The position numbers and the translations under genes were made by a program. Shown here piece after piece: positions 48,554-57,058 of a stretch of DNA of 64,000 nt (positions are counted from its first letter, which is position 1; the number at the start of each line of letters is the position of its first letter). Source of the DNA: Paenibacillus stellifer (GTDB lineage Bacteria; Bacillota; Bacilli; Paenibacillales; Paenibacillaceae). The stretch spans positions 774,501 to 838,500 of the forward strand of contig NZ_CP009286.1 in assembly GCF_000758685.1 (NCBI RefSeq), written 5' to 3'. The notes under the pieces were generated by a model that was not told where the DNA came from, searched no databases, and saw nothing but the letters and a program-made list of their open reading frames with translations.

Positions 48554-49509
48554 TACGCACGCTTGCGGTCAACCGCCGGGGCGAGGTTCTGACGGGGCGG
48601 CCGCTTCAAGATCTCCGGATCGAGGATTATGCCTGGATATGGGCCGATTTCTCGGAGCCGGCCCCCGAGGAGACGGCTCTTCTGGAGACGTATTTTCATT
48701 TCCATCCGCTGGCGATCGAGGACTGTCTGCATGTGCTGCAGCGTCCGAAGCTGGATCACTACGAGGATATCCAGTTCTTCGTGCTGCATGCTTTAAATGA
48801 AGAGACGCTGCAGGCGGAGGAAGTGGACCTGTTCGTCGGCAAATCGGTCTTCGTGTCCTTTCATTTGAATCATCAGCCCGGGCTGGATGAAGCCTGGAAC
48901 CGTCTTGTGCGCGAGATTCAGCACCGGAAGGGCTGGTCGGGCGGCCCGATCCTTGCCGCCTACACGGTGATGGACAAACTCGTCGACAACTATTTTCCCA
49001 GCTTGTACAAAATCGAGGATGAGCTGGCCGATCTGGACAGCCAGGGTAGCAGTGAATCGGTGGAGGAGCTGATGGCCCAGGTGTTCGATGTAAGAGGGCG
49101 GCTGCTCAAGCTGCGCCGGACCATCGTGCCGATGCGCGATTTGATGTACCGGGTGCTGAACTCGGAGCATATTCAGAGTAACAAGGAGGAGCGGATGTAT
49201 TTCGGTGACATCTACGACCATCTGCTCAAGCTGACCGATATGATCGAGGCGGACCGGGAGATGACGGCGGATCTCCGCGACAGCTACATTTCACTCAGCT
49301 CCAACCGGATGAACGCCATCATGAAGACGCTGACAGTCATCACCACCATCTTCATGCCGCTTACGCTGATTGCGGGCATTTACGGCATGAACTTCCGGGT
49401 CATGCCGGAGCTGCAATCCCCATACGGCTATTTCATCGTTCTCCTGGTCATGCTGGCGCTCGGTGTCGGCATGGTGCTGTGGTTCCGGCGGCGGGGCTGG
49501 TTCAAATAA
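48550..49509 (+). CDS. corA: CorA family magnesium/divalent cation transporter
   Basis: 319 aa. A long cytoplasmic helical domain (1-250) is followed by two membrane helices. The defining YGMNF motif is at the end of helix 1 (GIYGMNFRVMPEL), and the protein ends in a short basic tail (FRRRGWFK). It forms a pentameric channel for Mg2+ or related ions. It overlaps glnL by 4 nt (ATGA), so translation is coupled to the two-component genes. A functional link is not obvious. Confidence 0.9.
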   Translation: MIRTLAVNRRGEVLTGRPLQDLRIEDYAWIWADFSEPAPEETALLETYFHFHPLAIEDCLHVLQRPKLDHYEDIQFFVLHALNEETLQAEEVDLFVGKSVFVSFHLNHQPGLDEAWNRLVREIQHRKGWSGGPILAAYTVMDKLVDNYFPSLYKIEDELADLDSQGSSESVEELMAQVFDVRGRLLKLRRTIVPMRDLMYRVLNSEHIQSNKEERMYFGDIYDHLLKLTDMIEADREMTADLRDSYISLSSNRMNAIMKTLTVITTIFMPLTLIAGIYGMNFRVMPELQSPYGYFIVLLVMLALGVGMVLWFRRRGWFK

Positions 49510-49579
49510 ATCCGCCCCGCCCTCCTGCTCCGCTCATATTGCTTATTCGAGCCGGAGCCAGGAGCATCCCGGGCGCCGC

Positions 49580-50131
49580 TTATTTGCGGCGCCGTCTGCC
49601 TGAGGAAGAACCGGAACGACGCCGTCCCGAGGCGCCCGAACTGCGGCGCTTTGGGGCGGTTCTTTTTTTGCGCCGGCGAGGGGTGTACGATTTCGAATCT
49701 TCCTCTGCCGCGAGCAGTCCCGCCGCAGCCTTTCCTTTGCCGAAGCTTCCCATTACGACCTTGAACATCGGAGCCATCTGCTGAAATCCCTGCATCACCT
49801 TCTGGACTTTGCCCATGGAGCTTACAATGCCGTCAATCCCGCCGAAGCGGTCGAGCAAGCCCTTGATCTGATCCATATTGCCCAGGTTCCCCAGTCCGCC
49901 CAGGAGGCCGCCTGATTTGGCTGCCGCACCAACCGCTGCTTCAGCCGCCGGAGCGGCCAGCGCGGTCTCGGCTGCCGCCGCTTCCACTCCGGCCCCAAGT
50001 CCGCCCAATCCGCCTACTCCGGGACCGGGCACTTGTACATACGGACTGATGCCGGGATAGGGAGAACCGCCGAAGGGTTCGGCTAAAGCGCGGCTGTTCC
50101 GGTGTGAGTGATTATAGTAATGCTGAGGCAT
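49580..50131 (-). CDS. YqfQ/VrrA-like protein
   Basis: 183 aa. Low-complexity, Gly/Ala/Pro-rich N-terminal half (residues 20-85), a conserved middle block (MDQIKGLLDRFGGIDGIVSS...VMQGFQQMAPMFKVVMGSF) and a strongly basic Arg/Lys/Ser tail (RRRKKRTAPKRRSS). This architecture is that of YqfQ-like (VrrA) proteins of spore-formers; function unknown, possibly nucleic-acid or spore associated. Start ATG 50131 behind AAGGAAAG; the open frame extends upstream without support. Confidence 0.75.
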   Translation of the reverse strand: MPQHYYNHSHRNSRALAEPFGGSPYPGISPYVQVPGPGVGGLGGLGAGVEAAAAETALAAPAAEAAVGAAAKSGGLLGGLGNLGNMDQIKGLLDRFGGIDGIVSSMGKVQKVMQGFQQMAPMFKVVMGSFGKGKAAAGLLAAEEDSKSYTPRRRKKRTAPKRRSSGASGRRRSGSSSGRRRRK

Positions 50132-50430
50132 GCTATCACTTTCCTTCGCCTTTGGTTTTGCTATACTGTATGTCATGGGCGAACATAAGGTATGGACGGA
50201 TGCCCGGGTCTTTCGGGATAGGAGCGGAAAAGGGCGGATGCCCAGCAGACCTTTCATAATGTGATAAATCCTTGTCACGCTTTATTTTGTGCACCCAGAT
50301 GTAGTAACATGGGAGGAGTGCCTGCCCTGTGAAATGAGGAGAAGCCAGGGGCGGCTAATGATGATTTTGTACGCGGTGAGTGGACATGTGTCCGTCATTT
50401 TCGTTCTTTACTGCGTGAATTCGTTAACGC
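50132..50430. other. intergenic region between divergent yqfQ-like and yerC genes
   Basis: About 300 bp with no supported gene. It holds the unplaced promoter of the minus-strand gene and ends at the yerC promoter. Confidence 0.45.
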
Positions 50431-50459
50431 TTGAAAAAACCTCCACGGTGCAATATAGT
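50431..50459 (+). promoter_or_regulatory. yerC promoter
   Basis: TTGAAA (50431-50436), 17 bp and TATAGT (50454-50459), 36 bp before the start. Confidence 0.7.
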
Positions 50460-50494
50460 AGAGGCAGATTAGTCACATAGGGGATGATGATGGA

Positions 50495-50785
50495 ATGCAG
50501 CTGAAGAAGCTCAACGATAAAAGCGTCGACCAATTATTCGAGGCCATTCTAACTTTAAAAGATATGGAAGAATGCTACATATTTTTTGATGATCTGTGCA
50601 CGGTGAACGAGATCCAGTCGCTGTCCCAGCGTCTTGAGGTTGCCCGCATGCTGGGCAAGGGCTGCACGTACAATCAGATTGAAGCGGAGACTGGAGCCAG
50701 CACGGCGACGATTTCCCGTGTCAAACGCTGCCTGAACTATGGCAATGACGGCTACAAAATGACGCTAGAGCGTCTGGGACGCTAA
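50495..50785 (+). CDS. yerC: YerC/TrpR-like regulator
   Basis: 96 aa; a small helical DNA-binding protein with a TrpR-type helix-turn-helix (YNQIEAETGASTATISRVKR) and the family N-terminus (LFEAILTLKDMEECYIFFDDLCT). Its target and ligand are not established. It is 4 nt ahead of the CbiX-like gene, so the two are co-transcribed. Confidence 0.88.
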   Translation: MQLKKLNDKSVDQLFEAILTLKDMEECYIFFDDLCTVNEIQSLSQRLEVARMLGKGCTYNQIEAETGASTATISRVKRCLNYGNDGYKMTLERLGR

Positions 50786-50789
50786 TATC

Positions 50790-51566
50790 ATGCACCCGGG
50801 TGTGCTTATTATCAGTCACGGCTCGCGAGATACGTCCTGGGTGGCGATCGTCGACGAGGCGGTTAACGACTTATCGCTGCGGGAAGAGCTTCCCGTGGCG
50901 GTTTCTTTTTTGGAGCTGGTCGAAGGCCGTTCCATCCAGGACGGTGTCGATGAGCTGGAGAGCCAGGGCGTTACCGATATTCTGACCGTTCCGCTGTTCG
51001 TATCGTCTGGCAGCACCCATGTCGATGAGATAGCGTATGCGCTCGGGGCGAAGGATGAGCCGGAGAAAGAGACTGATCTTGCAAGGTTCACCGTAAATGC
51101 CCGCGTGCATTACGGCGATCCCGTCGACGATGATCCGGATATTGCGGTTATGGTCTGGGACAAGATCCGGGAGTTGTCGTCCGATCCCGCCCGGGAAATG
51201 ATTCTGCTCGTCGGCCACGGCAGTGTGCATGACGGCTTCCGGCAGCGCTGGGAACGCGGCATGGCTTCCCTGGCGGAGCGCGTTCGCGGGATCAGCGGGA
51301 CTGCGGCCGCCGATTTTGCGCTGCTTAATCCTGACAATCTGGCGCTCAAAGTGCGCCGTTATCGGGAGAAAGGGTATGAGGTGCTGGTAGCGCCGATTTT
51401 TTTGAGCGAAGGTTATTTCACCAAGAACGTCATCCCCGGGAAGCTGAAGGGACTGACTTACCAATATACCGGCCGGACGCTGCTCCCCCACCCGCTTCTG
51501 CCGCACTGGATTTCCGCGCATGCGGAGAAGCTGCTGAAGACGGTCCGGGAATCCGCCGTGGAGTAG
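50790..51566 (+). CDS. CbiX-like sirohydrochlorin chelatase family protein
   Basis: 258 aa, the size of a two-repeat CbiX. The first repeat begins VLIISHGSRD, with the metal-binding His, and the second LLVGHGSVHDGFR. Members insert Co or Fe into sirohydrochlorin, or act as uncharacterised chelatase-like proteins. No other cobalamin or sirohaem gene is nearby, so the metal and pathway are uncertain. Confidence 0.82.
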   Translation: MHPGVLIISHGSRDTSWVAIVDEAVNDLSLREELPVAVSFLELVEGRSIQDGVDELESQGVTDILTVPLFVSSGSTHVDEIAYALGAKDEPEKETDLARFTVNARVHYGDPVDDDPDIAVMVWDKIRELSSDPAREMILLVGHGSVHDGFRQRWERGMASLAERVRGISGTAAADFALLNPDNLALKVRRYREKGYEVLVAPIFLSEGYFTKNVIPGKLKGLTYQYTGRTLLPHPLLPHWISAHAEKLLKTVRESAVE

Positions 51567-51673
51567 AGAATTTGCAGTAAAGAAAGCGCCTCATCCCGCC
51601 CGGATACCGGCCTGAAAGGGCTAAGTTGATAAGGGGGAGACCGCTGTGCTGTTTGCCTGCCTGCCCTCATATA

Positions 51674-51703
51674 TTGATTGTGCATACAGGAATTGGGTAT
51701 AAT
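51674..51703 (+). promoter_or_regulatory. promoter of dgkB and the rRNA methyltransferase gene
   Basis: TTGATT (51674-51679), 18 bp and TATAAT (51698-51703), about 90 bp before dgkB. Confidence 0.6.
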
Positions 51704-51791
51704 CAGTTAGGCATTCATGCTGCTATTCGCGGCACAATCGGAAGATGTAATGTAATGGCTGTTCAATAATGAAACGGGTGGCGTTCCGGAA

Positions 51792-52682
51792 ATGAAAAGA
51801 GCAAGATTAATCTATAACCCTACTTCCGGGCGGGAAGAAGTGAGAAAGAGGCTGGCCGATATTCTGGTGCGGCTGGATCAGGGCGGAATCGAGGCGTCCT
51901 GTCATGCGACTACGGGCGAGGGCGATGCGACAGCGGCTGCGGCCGATGCCGTGGAGCGCGGCTACGACCTGATCATCGCGGCCGGCGGAGACGGGACACT
52001 GAACGAGGTCGTCAACGGCATGGCGGAGAAGCCGGATATTCCTCCGCTTGGCGTGCTTCCCCTTGGAACGACCAATGATTTTGCAAGGGCGATGGGCATA
52101 CCGAAGAATTGGGAGGATTCCTGCGACCTGATCATCAGACAGCAGTCCCGCCCGATCGATCTCGGGAAGGCCAACGACCGTTATTTCATCAATATCGCCG
52201 GCGGCGGGAAGCTGACTGAACTGACATACGAGGTTCCCAGCAGGCTGAAGACGATGATCGGGCAGCTTGCGTATTATTTGAAGGGAATCGAGAAGATGGC
52301 CAGTCTGTCGCCGACAGAGCTAATCATCCGCGCGAACGGACAGGACGTTCTTCACGACGAGTTCATGCTGTTCCTGATCGCCAACACAAATTCGGTCGGA
52401 GGCTTCGAGAGGCTCGCGCCCGACGCGCGGATTGACGACGGCTTGTTCGACGTCATCGCGCTGAAGAAATGCAATCTGGCGGAATTCATCCGCCTCGTCA
52501 GCCTCGCCCTGCGCGGCGAGCATCTGCAGGATAAGAGAGTCGTCTACTTCCGCACGAATGAAATGGAGGTCACATCCCCGGGTTATGTCCAGTTGAACCT
52601 GGACGGCGAGCTGGGCGGAACGCTTCCGGGCCATTTCCGCATTCTGCCGGGGCATTTGCAGGTTTTTGCGCAGAATTTGTAA
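51792..52682 (+). CDS. dgkB: diacylglycerol kinase
   Basis: 296 aa; a soluble lipid kinase that recycles diacylglycerol from lipoteichoic-acid synthesis into phosphatidate. The DAGK catalytic motif AAGGDGTLNEVVNG (about residue 62) and PLGTTNDFARA are clear. LNLDGELGG carries a late conserved Asp/Glu. The length equals that of the Bacillus enzyme. It precedes the methyltransferase gene by about 125 nt, as in relatives. Confidence 0.92.
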   Translation: MKRARLIYNPTSGREEVRKRLADILVRLDQGGIEASCHATTGEGDATAAAADAVERGYDLIIAAGGDGTLNEVVNGMAEKPDIPPLGVLPLGTTNDFARAMGIPKNWEDSCDLIIRQQSRPIDLGKANDRYFINIAGGGKLTELTYEVPSRLKTMIGQLAYYLKGIEKMASLSPTELIIRANGQDVLHDEFMLFLIANTNSVGGFERLAPDARIDDGLFDVIALKKCNLAEFIRLVSLALRGEHLQDKRVVYFRTNEMEVTSPGYVQLNLDGELGGTLPGHFRILPGHLQVFAQNL

Positions 52683-52807
52683 AGCAAGGTTTGGGAAACA
52701 GTGAAGACAGTCAAGACGATAGAAGAGAACCGAGATGTGCGCGGATTGCGAGTAATAGCGATGCGCACAAGGGCGTTAACATAGAGGAAAGAAGTGAAGC
52801 GGACAAC

Positions 52808-54301
52808 ATGAAGAAGCACCGCAGCGGCCGGGACTCCGGCCGCCGTGCCGTTTCGGCGGAGATCGCCGGACTGCCGGTGAGCAAGAATGACGAAGTCGTG
52901 CTGGACATTATCGGACTGACACATGAGGGCGAAGGGGTAGGCCGCGCGGAAGGCTATACCCTTTTTGTGCAGGGGGCGCTTCCCGGTGAGAAGGTCCGCG
53001 CCAAGGTGCTGAAGATGAAGAAGCAGTACGGCTACGCCAAGCTGCTGGAGCTTGTTCAGCCGAGCGCCGACCGCATCGCGCCGCCCTGCCCGATCTATGA
53101 CCAGTGCGGCGGCTGCCAGCTGCAGCACATGGACTATGCGGCCCAGCTGCGCTGGAAGCGGCAGCTGGTGATCGATAACCTGGAGCGGATCGGGAAGCTG
53201 AAGGTGGCGAAGGAAGAAGCAGGGCAGGCAAGCTCTGGCGATTCAGTGCTTGCCGCTTCGGACGGCGGCATCCTCGTGCGGCCGACGCTCGGCATGGACG
53301 AGCCTTGGCGCTACCGCAACAAGGCCCAGGTGCCGATCGGCGTCACCGACGGCGGCCTTGTCGGCGGCTTCTACGCGCGCGGCAGCCATCGCATCATCGA
53401 CATGGAGACCTGCCTTATCCAGCACGAGCATAACGACGTCGTGGTGTCGGTCGTCAAGCGGCTCGGCCGGGAGCTCGGCATCTCCGCATATAATGAAGAG
53501 ACCGGCCGCGGCCTGCTGCGGCATGTCATCGTCAAGAAGGCGTTCCGCACCGGCGAAATGATGCTCGTCCTCGTCACGAACGGCCAGGACATTCCGCACC
53601 GGGATGCCTGGATCGGCTGCATCCGGGAGGAGCTTCCGGATGTCGTGAGCATTTGCCAGAACGTGAATACCGAGCGCACGAACGTTATCTTTGGCAGTAA
53701 GACCCGCGTTCTCTGGGGCCGCGACGTGATCTATGACTATATCGGTGATGTGCAGTTCGCCATCTCCGCACGTTCGTTCTATCAAGTGAACCCGGCGCAG
53801 ACCGAAGTGCTGTACGGCAAGACGGTTGAATACGCCGGGCTAACCGGCCGTGAAACCGTCATCGACGCCTACTGCGGCATCGGCACGATCTCGCTGTTCC
53901 TGGCGCAGCATGCGAATCAAGTGTACGGCGTCGAGATCGTCCGCGAAGCCATCGAGGACGCCCGCGCCAACGCCGAGCTGAACGGGATGAAGAACGTTGA
54001 GTTTGAGGTAGGCGCATCGGAGGACGTGATCCCGCGCTGGAAAGAGCAGGGCGTCACCCCCGACGTCATCGTCGTCGACCCGCCCCGCAAGGGCTGCGAT
54101 CCGCGCCTGCTAGAGACGATTCTGCAGATGCGGCCGGAGCGCGTGGTGTATGTGTCGTGTAATCCTTCGACGCTGGCCCGGGATTTGCGGGTGCTGGAGG
54201 ACGGTGGGTACACCACCGTTGAGGTGACTCCGGTGGATATGTTCCCGTGGACGGTGCATGTGGAGTCGGTGGCGTTGTTGGTGAGGGATGAAACAGTTTA
54301 G
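52808..54301 (+). CDS. rlmCD: 23S rRNA (uracil-5-)-methyltransferase, RlmCD/RumA family
   Basis: 497 aa from ATG 52808 (an upstream in-frame start at 52691 has no family match). After a basic N-terminus comes a TRAM domain (VVLDIIGLTHEGEGVGRAEG), then Fe-S cysteines in CPIYDQCGGCQLQHM (about residues 97-111) and the SAM site IDAYCGIGTISLFLA. The catalytic Cys is in VYVSCNPSTLARD, preceded by DPPRKGCDP. An insert of about 15 residues (EEAGQASSGDSVLAASDG) precedes the core. It uses SAM to make m5U in 23S rRNA. It is the last intact core gene before the accessory island. Confidence 0.93.
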   Translation: MKKHRSGRDSGRRAVSAEIAGLPVSKNDEVVLDIIGLTHEGEGVGRAEGYTLFVQGALPGEKVRAKVLKMKKQYGYAKLLELVQPSADRIAPPCPIYDQCGGCQLQHMDYAAQLRWKRQLVIDNLERIGKLKVAKEEAGQASSGDSVLAASDGGILVRPTLGMDEPWRYRNKAQVPIGVTDGGLVGGFYARGSHRIIDMETCLIQHEHNDVVVSVVKRLGRELGISAYNEETGRGLLRHVIVKKAFRTGEMMLVLVTNGQDIPHRDAWIGCIREELPDVVSICQNVNTERTNVIFGSKTRVLWGRDVIYDYIGDVQFAISARSFYQVNPAQTEVLYGKTVEYAGLTGRETVIDAYCGIGTISLFLAQHANQVYGVEIVREAIEDARANAELNGMKNVEFEVGASEDVIPRWKEQGVTPDVIVVDPPRKGCDPRLLETILQMRPERVVYVSCNPSTLARDLRVLEDGGYTTVEVTPVDMFPWTVHVESVALLVRDETV

Positions 54302-54330
54302 TCGAACCCTTTAGTTTGTTGCTTTTTCCT

Positions 54331-54510
54331 GTGTGATACAGAAAAGGAATATTTATGATACGGAAGTCGAAAATCAGGTTTGATGTAAAGTTGATGTAAA
54401 AATCAATCCGAATTCAACCTAAATGAAACGAAGACGCCGGATAAAACCCCCGGCGTCTTCGTTATTGTCCTTGTGCGGCTATAGATGTTAAAAAGGATTC
54501 GAGGACATTC
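54331..54510. repeat. region A: attachment-like block with integrase-tail remnant
   Basis: This block is related to 56930-57058 joined to 57841-57875. Both run TGTGATACAG, two GATGTAA-type motifs about 10 bp apart, a strong stem and TTATTGTCCTT, then a short stretch like ATGTTAAAAAGGATTCGAG. On the minus strand the last part reads LESFLTSIAAQGQ-stop, close to the FESLFNINKTEGQ-stop tail of the integrase at 57841. I interpret it as the end of an older, related integrase insertion next to the rRNA methyltransferase gene. Confidence 0.55.
54427..54463. terminator. bidirectional terminator after the rRNA methyltransferase gene
   Basis: AACGAAGACGCCGG and CCGGCGTCTTCGTT form a perfect 14-bp stem with modest T content on either side. 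Confidence 0.75.
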
Positions 54511-54723
54511 CCTTCAGCCGCTCTACTAGCGGAGCATAAGCTGCCTCGCTCTTCCGCTGGGGGTTGCTGCACAGATGAGAATGTTCCGACCGTCCAGAAT
54601 CGGCCCGATCGCTTCCCGCTGGACTGGCGTCATCCGTCCGAAGCGCTGGAAGAACACCGGCCATACTGTAGGAAGACGACTGCTTAGTTGACGATCCTTC
54701 TCAAGCTCAAATGATGTAGTCAA
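54493..54723 (-). pseudogene. DEAD-type helicase fragment, N-terminal part
   Basis: On the minus strand, residues LPTVWPVFFQRFGRMTPVQRE and ILDGRNILICAATPSG are the Q-motif region and Walker A start of an Lhr-like helicase. One base appears to be missing in the Walker A Lys codon. In the next frame the expected continuation is readable (SEAAYAPLVERLKG), but it stops within 10 codons inside region A. The rest of the gene is absent. Confidence 0.65.
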
Positions 54724-54750
54724 GCTAAGCCATCTGAACTACTGTGTAAA

Positions 54751-54920
54751 GAGCTGCGTGTTGTTGGGTATTCTGTCGGTGCGCACCACGGCAGCTTGGG
54801 AAGAGACTGTGCGAGATGACCGAGCCGGACGTGCGCCGACTCGACCGCTACGTGCTGGTTGCCACCTCGACCATAGAGATAAGGGTCGACATCGGCGACG
54901 ACGGCGTCGCCCTTAACGCT
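54751..54920 (+). pseudogene. helicase fragment, C-terminal domain motifs
   Basis: The plus strand encodes GYSVGAHHGSLGRD, then, in another frame, RRLDRYVLVATSTIEIRVDIGD. These are helicase domain-2 motifs (HHGSL and VLVATSTLE-VDIGD in Lhr-type enzymes). It is frameshifted and truncated, and lies in the opposite orientation to the N-terminal fragment next to it. Confidence 0.6.
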
Positions 54921-55250
54921 CCCGCGGTTGCAGGGAGTTTTTTTATTGCGCTGAGCATAAATTCGAAGACGAGACTACCAATATCTCAACCGGATCTGTC
55001 ACCTTTATCACTTCCATGTCCTTTACGATATCCCCGCATATTGGTCAACATTCACTTTATCGGAGACAGGAGCATCGGAGGTCCGGAAACAGAAGAGGAG
55101 TGGCATGACGCGATCAAACAGATGAAGGATAGCTTGGGGCTGAATATCGAGCATTGTTTGCGCGACAGGATGGTTGATCTGTTTATTCATGTAAATGAGT
55201 TGAACCCGGAGCCTGCACGGAGGAATTCGGCAGCAGCTGTCGAATCTTGA
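54921..55250 (+). other. decayed or hypothetical sequence
   Basis: An open frame continues from the helicase fragment to 55250. Its last 70 residues (VNIHFIGDRSIGGPETEEEW ... VDLFIHVNELNPEP) look protein-like but match nothing I recognise, and there is no separate ribosome site. It could be the 3' end of a lost gene. Confidence 0.35.
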
Positions 55251-55300
55251 ATGGTGTAAACCCGGATTCTACCATATATGACCAGGGAGTGGTGATATCG

Positions 55301-56047
55301 ATGAGCGTTCGCAGACTTGAAGCTGTACAGTTGGTTCCTTCACCGATTGCAGCCTGTCCGTCCTGTTCCGGAAGTCTCGCAGCTCGAAAGTTGGAACTGC
55401 GTTATGCCAGCCGGACGCGCAGGGGCCAGATTGCCTACTTGCAAGCGGATGTCTGGTATTGCCGGAGCTGGGATAAAGGCTACATGCTGAAGGCTTTTGA
55501 ATCTGTCACCGATGCTCATAATGAGGTTTGGAACGTTCAACTAATGGCCGCACAGAAGCAGAAACCCGTTTCCACCGGGACCAAGCCGGCGCAGCCTATG
55601 GCCAAAGGCGCTGTCGTAACCGGTCAGTCCGAGCTCCGAATCGACTATATTCATAGCATTCTCCCAGTAGAATCTCAGAAATGCCCGTCGTGTTCGGTGA
55701 TCCTGCATAAACGCAGCGTGCGGCTGAAAATTTTCAATGCGAACCACATCGACTATATCCCCTGTTCGGTCTACGAGTGCCGCTCTTGCAGCAAGCGAAT
55801 GCTCAGGAAGCATCACTATAACGCGCTGGTGGAGCTGCATTGGCCTTATCGGATCGATGTCCTCCAGCCCCCCAAAAGTCCGGCCAAAGCCTGGCAGCAG
55901 ACGCGTTCGAAGAAGCCGGCCGTACAAACACAAGGGCGATCGAAGGGCAAGCGTCATACCGCCTCGGGACAGCCCAATAAGCTGTTTAATCAGTACGGCG
56001 TTTTCGTGCCTTCCCCGACCGGACGAACCGGTTATTTTGATGAGTGA
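55301..56047 (+). CDS. double zinc-ribbon-like protein
   Basis: 248 aa; two repeats with the layout CPSC - about 30 residues - C..C. Repeat 1 (residues 18-68) has CPSC then YCRSWDK, with Trp where the fourth Cys is expected. Repeat 2 (about 123-170) is intact: CPSCSVIL ... YECRSCSKRML. A basic, Gln/Lys-rich linker and a C-terminal tail (NKLFNQYGVFVPSPTGRTGYF) follow. Function unknown; a nucleic-acid-binding role is possible. It lies immediately before a toxin remnant. Confidence 0.6.
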   Translation: MSVRRLEAVQLVPSPIAACPSCSGSLAARKLELRYASRTRRGQIAYLQADVWYCRSWDKGYMLKAFESVTDAHNEVWNVQLMAAQKQKPVSTGTKPAQPMAKGAVVTGQSELRIDYIHSILPVESQKCPSCSVILHKRSVRLKIFNANHIDYIPCSVYECRSCSKRMLRKHHYNALVELHWPYRIDVLQPPKSPAKAWQQTRSKKPAVQTQGRSKGKRHTASGQPNKLFNQYGVFVPSPTGRTGYFDE

Positions 56048-56053
56048 CAAGCT

Positions 56054-56560
56054 GTGGCTGACGGAACGAGCAAATCTCATGCGGATGACGTGATCCGGCT
56101 GGATACGCCGAACGCCGAGCTTGCCTGCTCGACGCACCCGGAGACGGGCGTGCCTTACGAGACGAAGATCCTGGAAATGCCGAACGGTCATGCCTATGAA
56201 GGCATCTTCACGGACTTCAAAAGGGATTCGGGGCCGAGCTTCATGAGGGCGTGTACCCGGAATTCGACCACGTGCACTTAGATTACAGCAACCACAGCTC
56301 GCTCATGTGGTGGGTACGGACCCGAACCTGGCGCACAGCTCACGCTGGAGCATCTGCGCGGGCGAAACGCCTGACGCCTATACGTGGCACCACACGGAGG
56401 AGCAGGGACAGATGGAACTGGTGGAGGGCGAGGAGCACCAAAAATCCCGGCATCTCGGGGGCTGTACGGAAATACGGTTATGTCAACGGGGACAGCCGAC
56501 GCAAACAGCTTCAGGTGTTAGATTCGAGAAAAAACGAGGCCACCGCTCGAACCGCTGACT
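56054..56560 (+). pseudogene. WHH-type nuclease toxin remnant
   Basis: Three successive frames carry one protein. First comes VIRLDTPNAELACSTHPETG ... KILEMPNGHAYEGIFTDFK, then AELHEGVYPEFDHVHL, then GETPDAYTWHHTEEQGQMEL. The last is the conserved TWHH core of the WHH (HNH/EndoVII-fold) DNase toxins carried by polymorphic and contact-dependent toxin systems. At least two frameshifts (near 56230 and 56300) and an early end after HLGG make it inactive. No immunity gene is recognisable. Confidence 0.65.
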
Positions 56561-56929
56561 CGCGACGATCTGAAGCCGCTGTCCCTAATGGGCGTCATAG
56601 GGGAGATCCTAAACTATTCAAAAACCTTATTATATCAGGCTTTTTCTCGATTTATTCATCCATCATTCGCTTCAACCTCCCTACCATTAGGCAGACTTTA
56701 ACTGCTTTTTTGGCTCTGATTTTCTCGGTCATAGCCCCCTCTTTTTCCCCCTGTTCTTATGCAAACTTTAATTGCTTAGGATATTGAGTAAAATGGGGGA
56801 GGAAGAGCTGAGAAGCCTTGTGGCTGTAAGGCGGAGAGGGAGTTTAGGAAAGGTGACATGCGTGGGACGACTATTTAGGACTTTGACAATTAAACAGGGA
56901 CTGATACCACTTGTTCTAATTGGTTTTTC
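56561..56929. other. non-coding stretch in the decayed island
   Basis: No supported gene. Pyrimidine-rich near 56640-56770. TTGACA at 56884 has no good -10 partner. Confidence 0.45.
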
Positions 56930-57058
56930 AATGTGATACAGCACGAAAAGAAATGTAATACAATGGTCGGGAAATGTCAATGATGTAATATTGATGTAAA
57001 AGATCAGCCGGAAAGAACGGGGTGACGCTCGGGAAAATCCCGAGCGTCTCTTATTGTC
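56930..57058. repeat. region B: second attachment-like block
   Basis: Related to region A (see 54331). It contains TGTGATACAG, GATGTAATATTGATGTAAAA and a perfect stem GACGCTCGGGA/TCCCGAGCGTC (57024-57048), and ends TTATTGTC exactly where the IS200-like element begins. Before that insertion it was the 3' flank of the integrase gene. Confidence 0.55.

Noticed and set aside
54816..55250. 144-aa open frame as an intact gene
   Set aside because: Its first part is a helicase fragment entered after a frame change and the rest is unrelated, so it is a chance fusion in decayed sequence.
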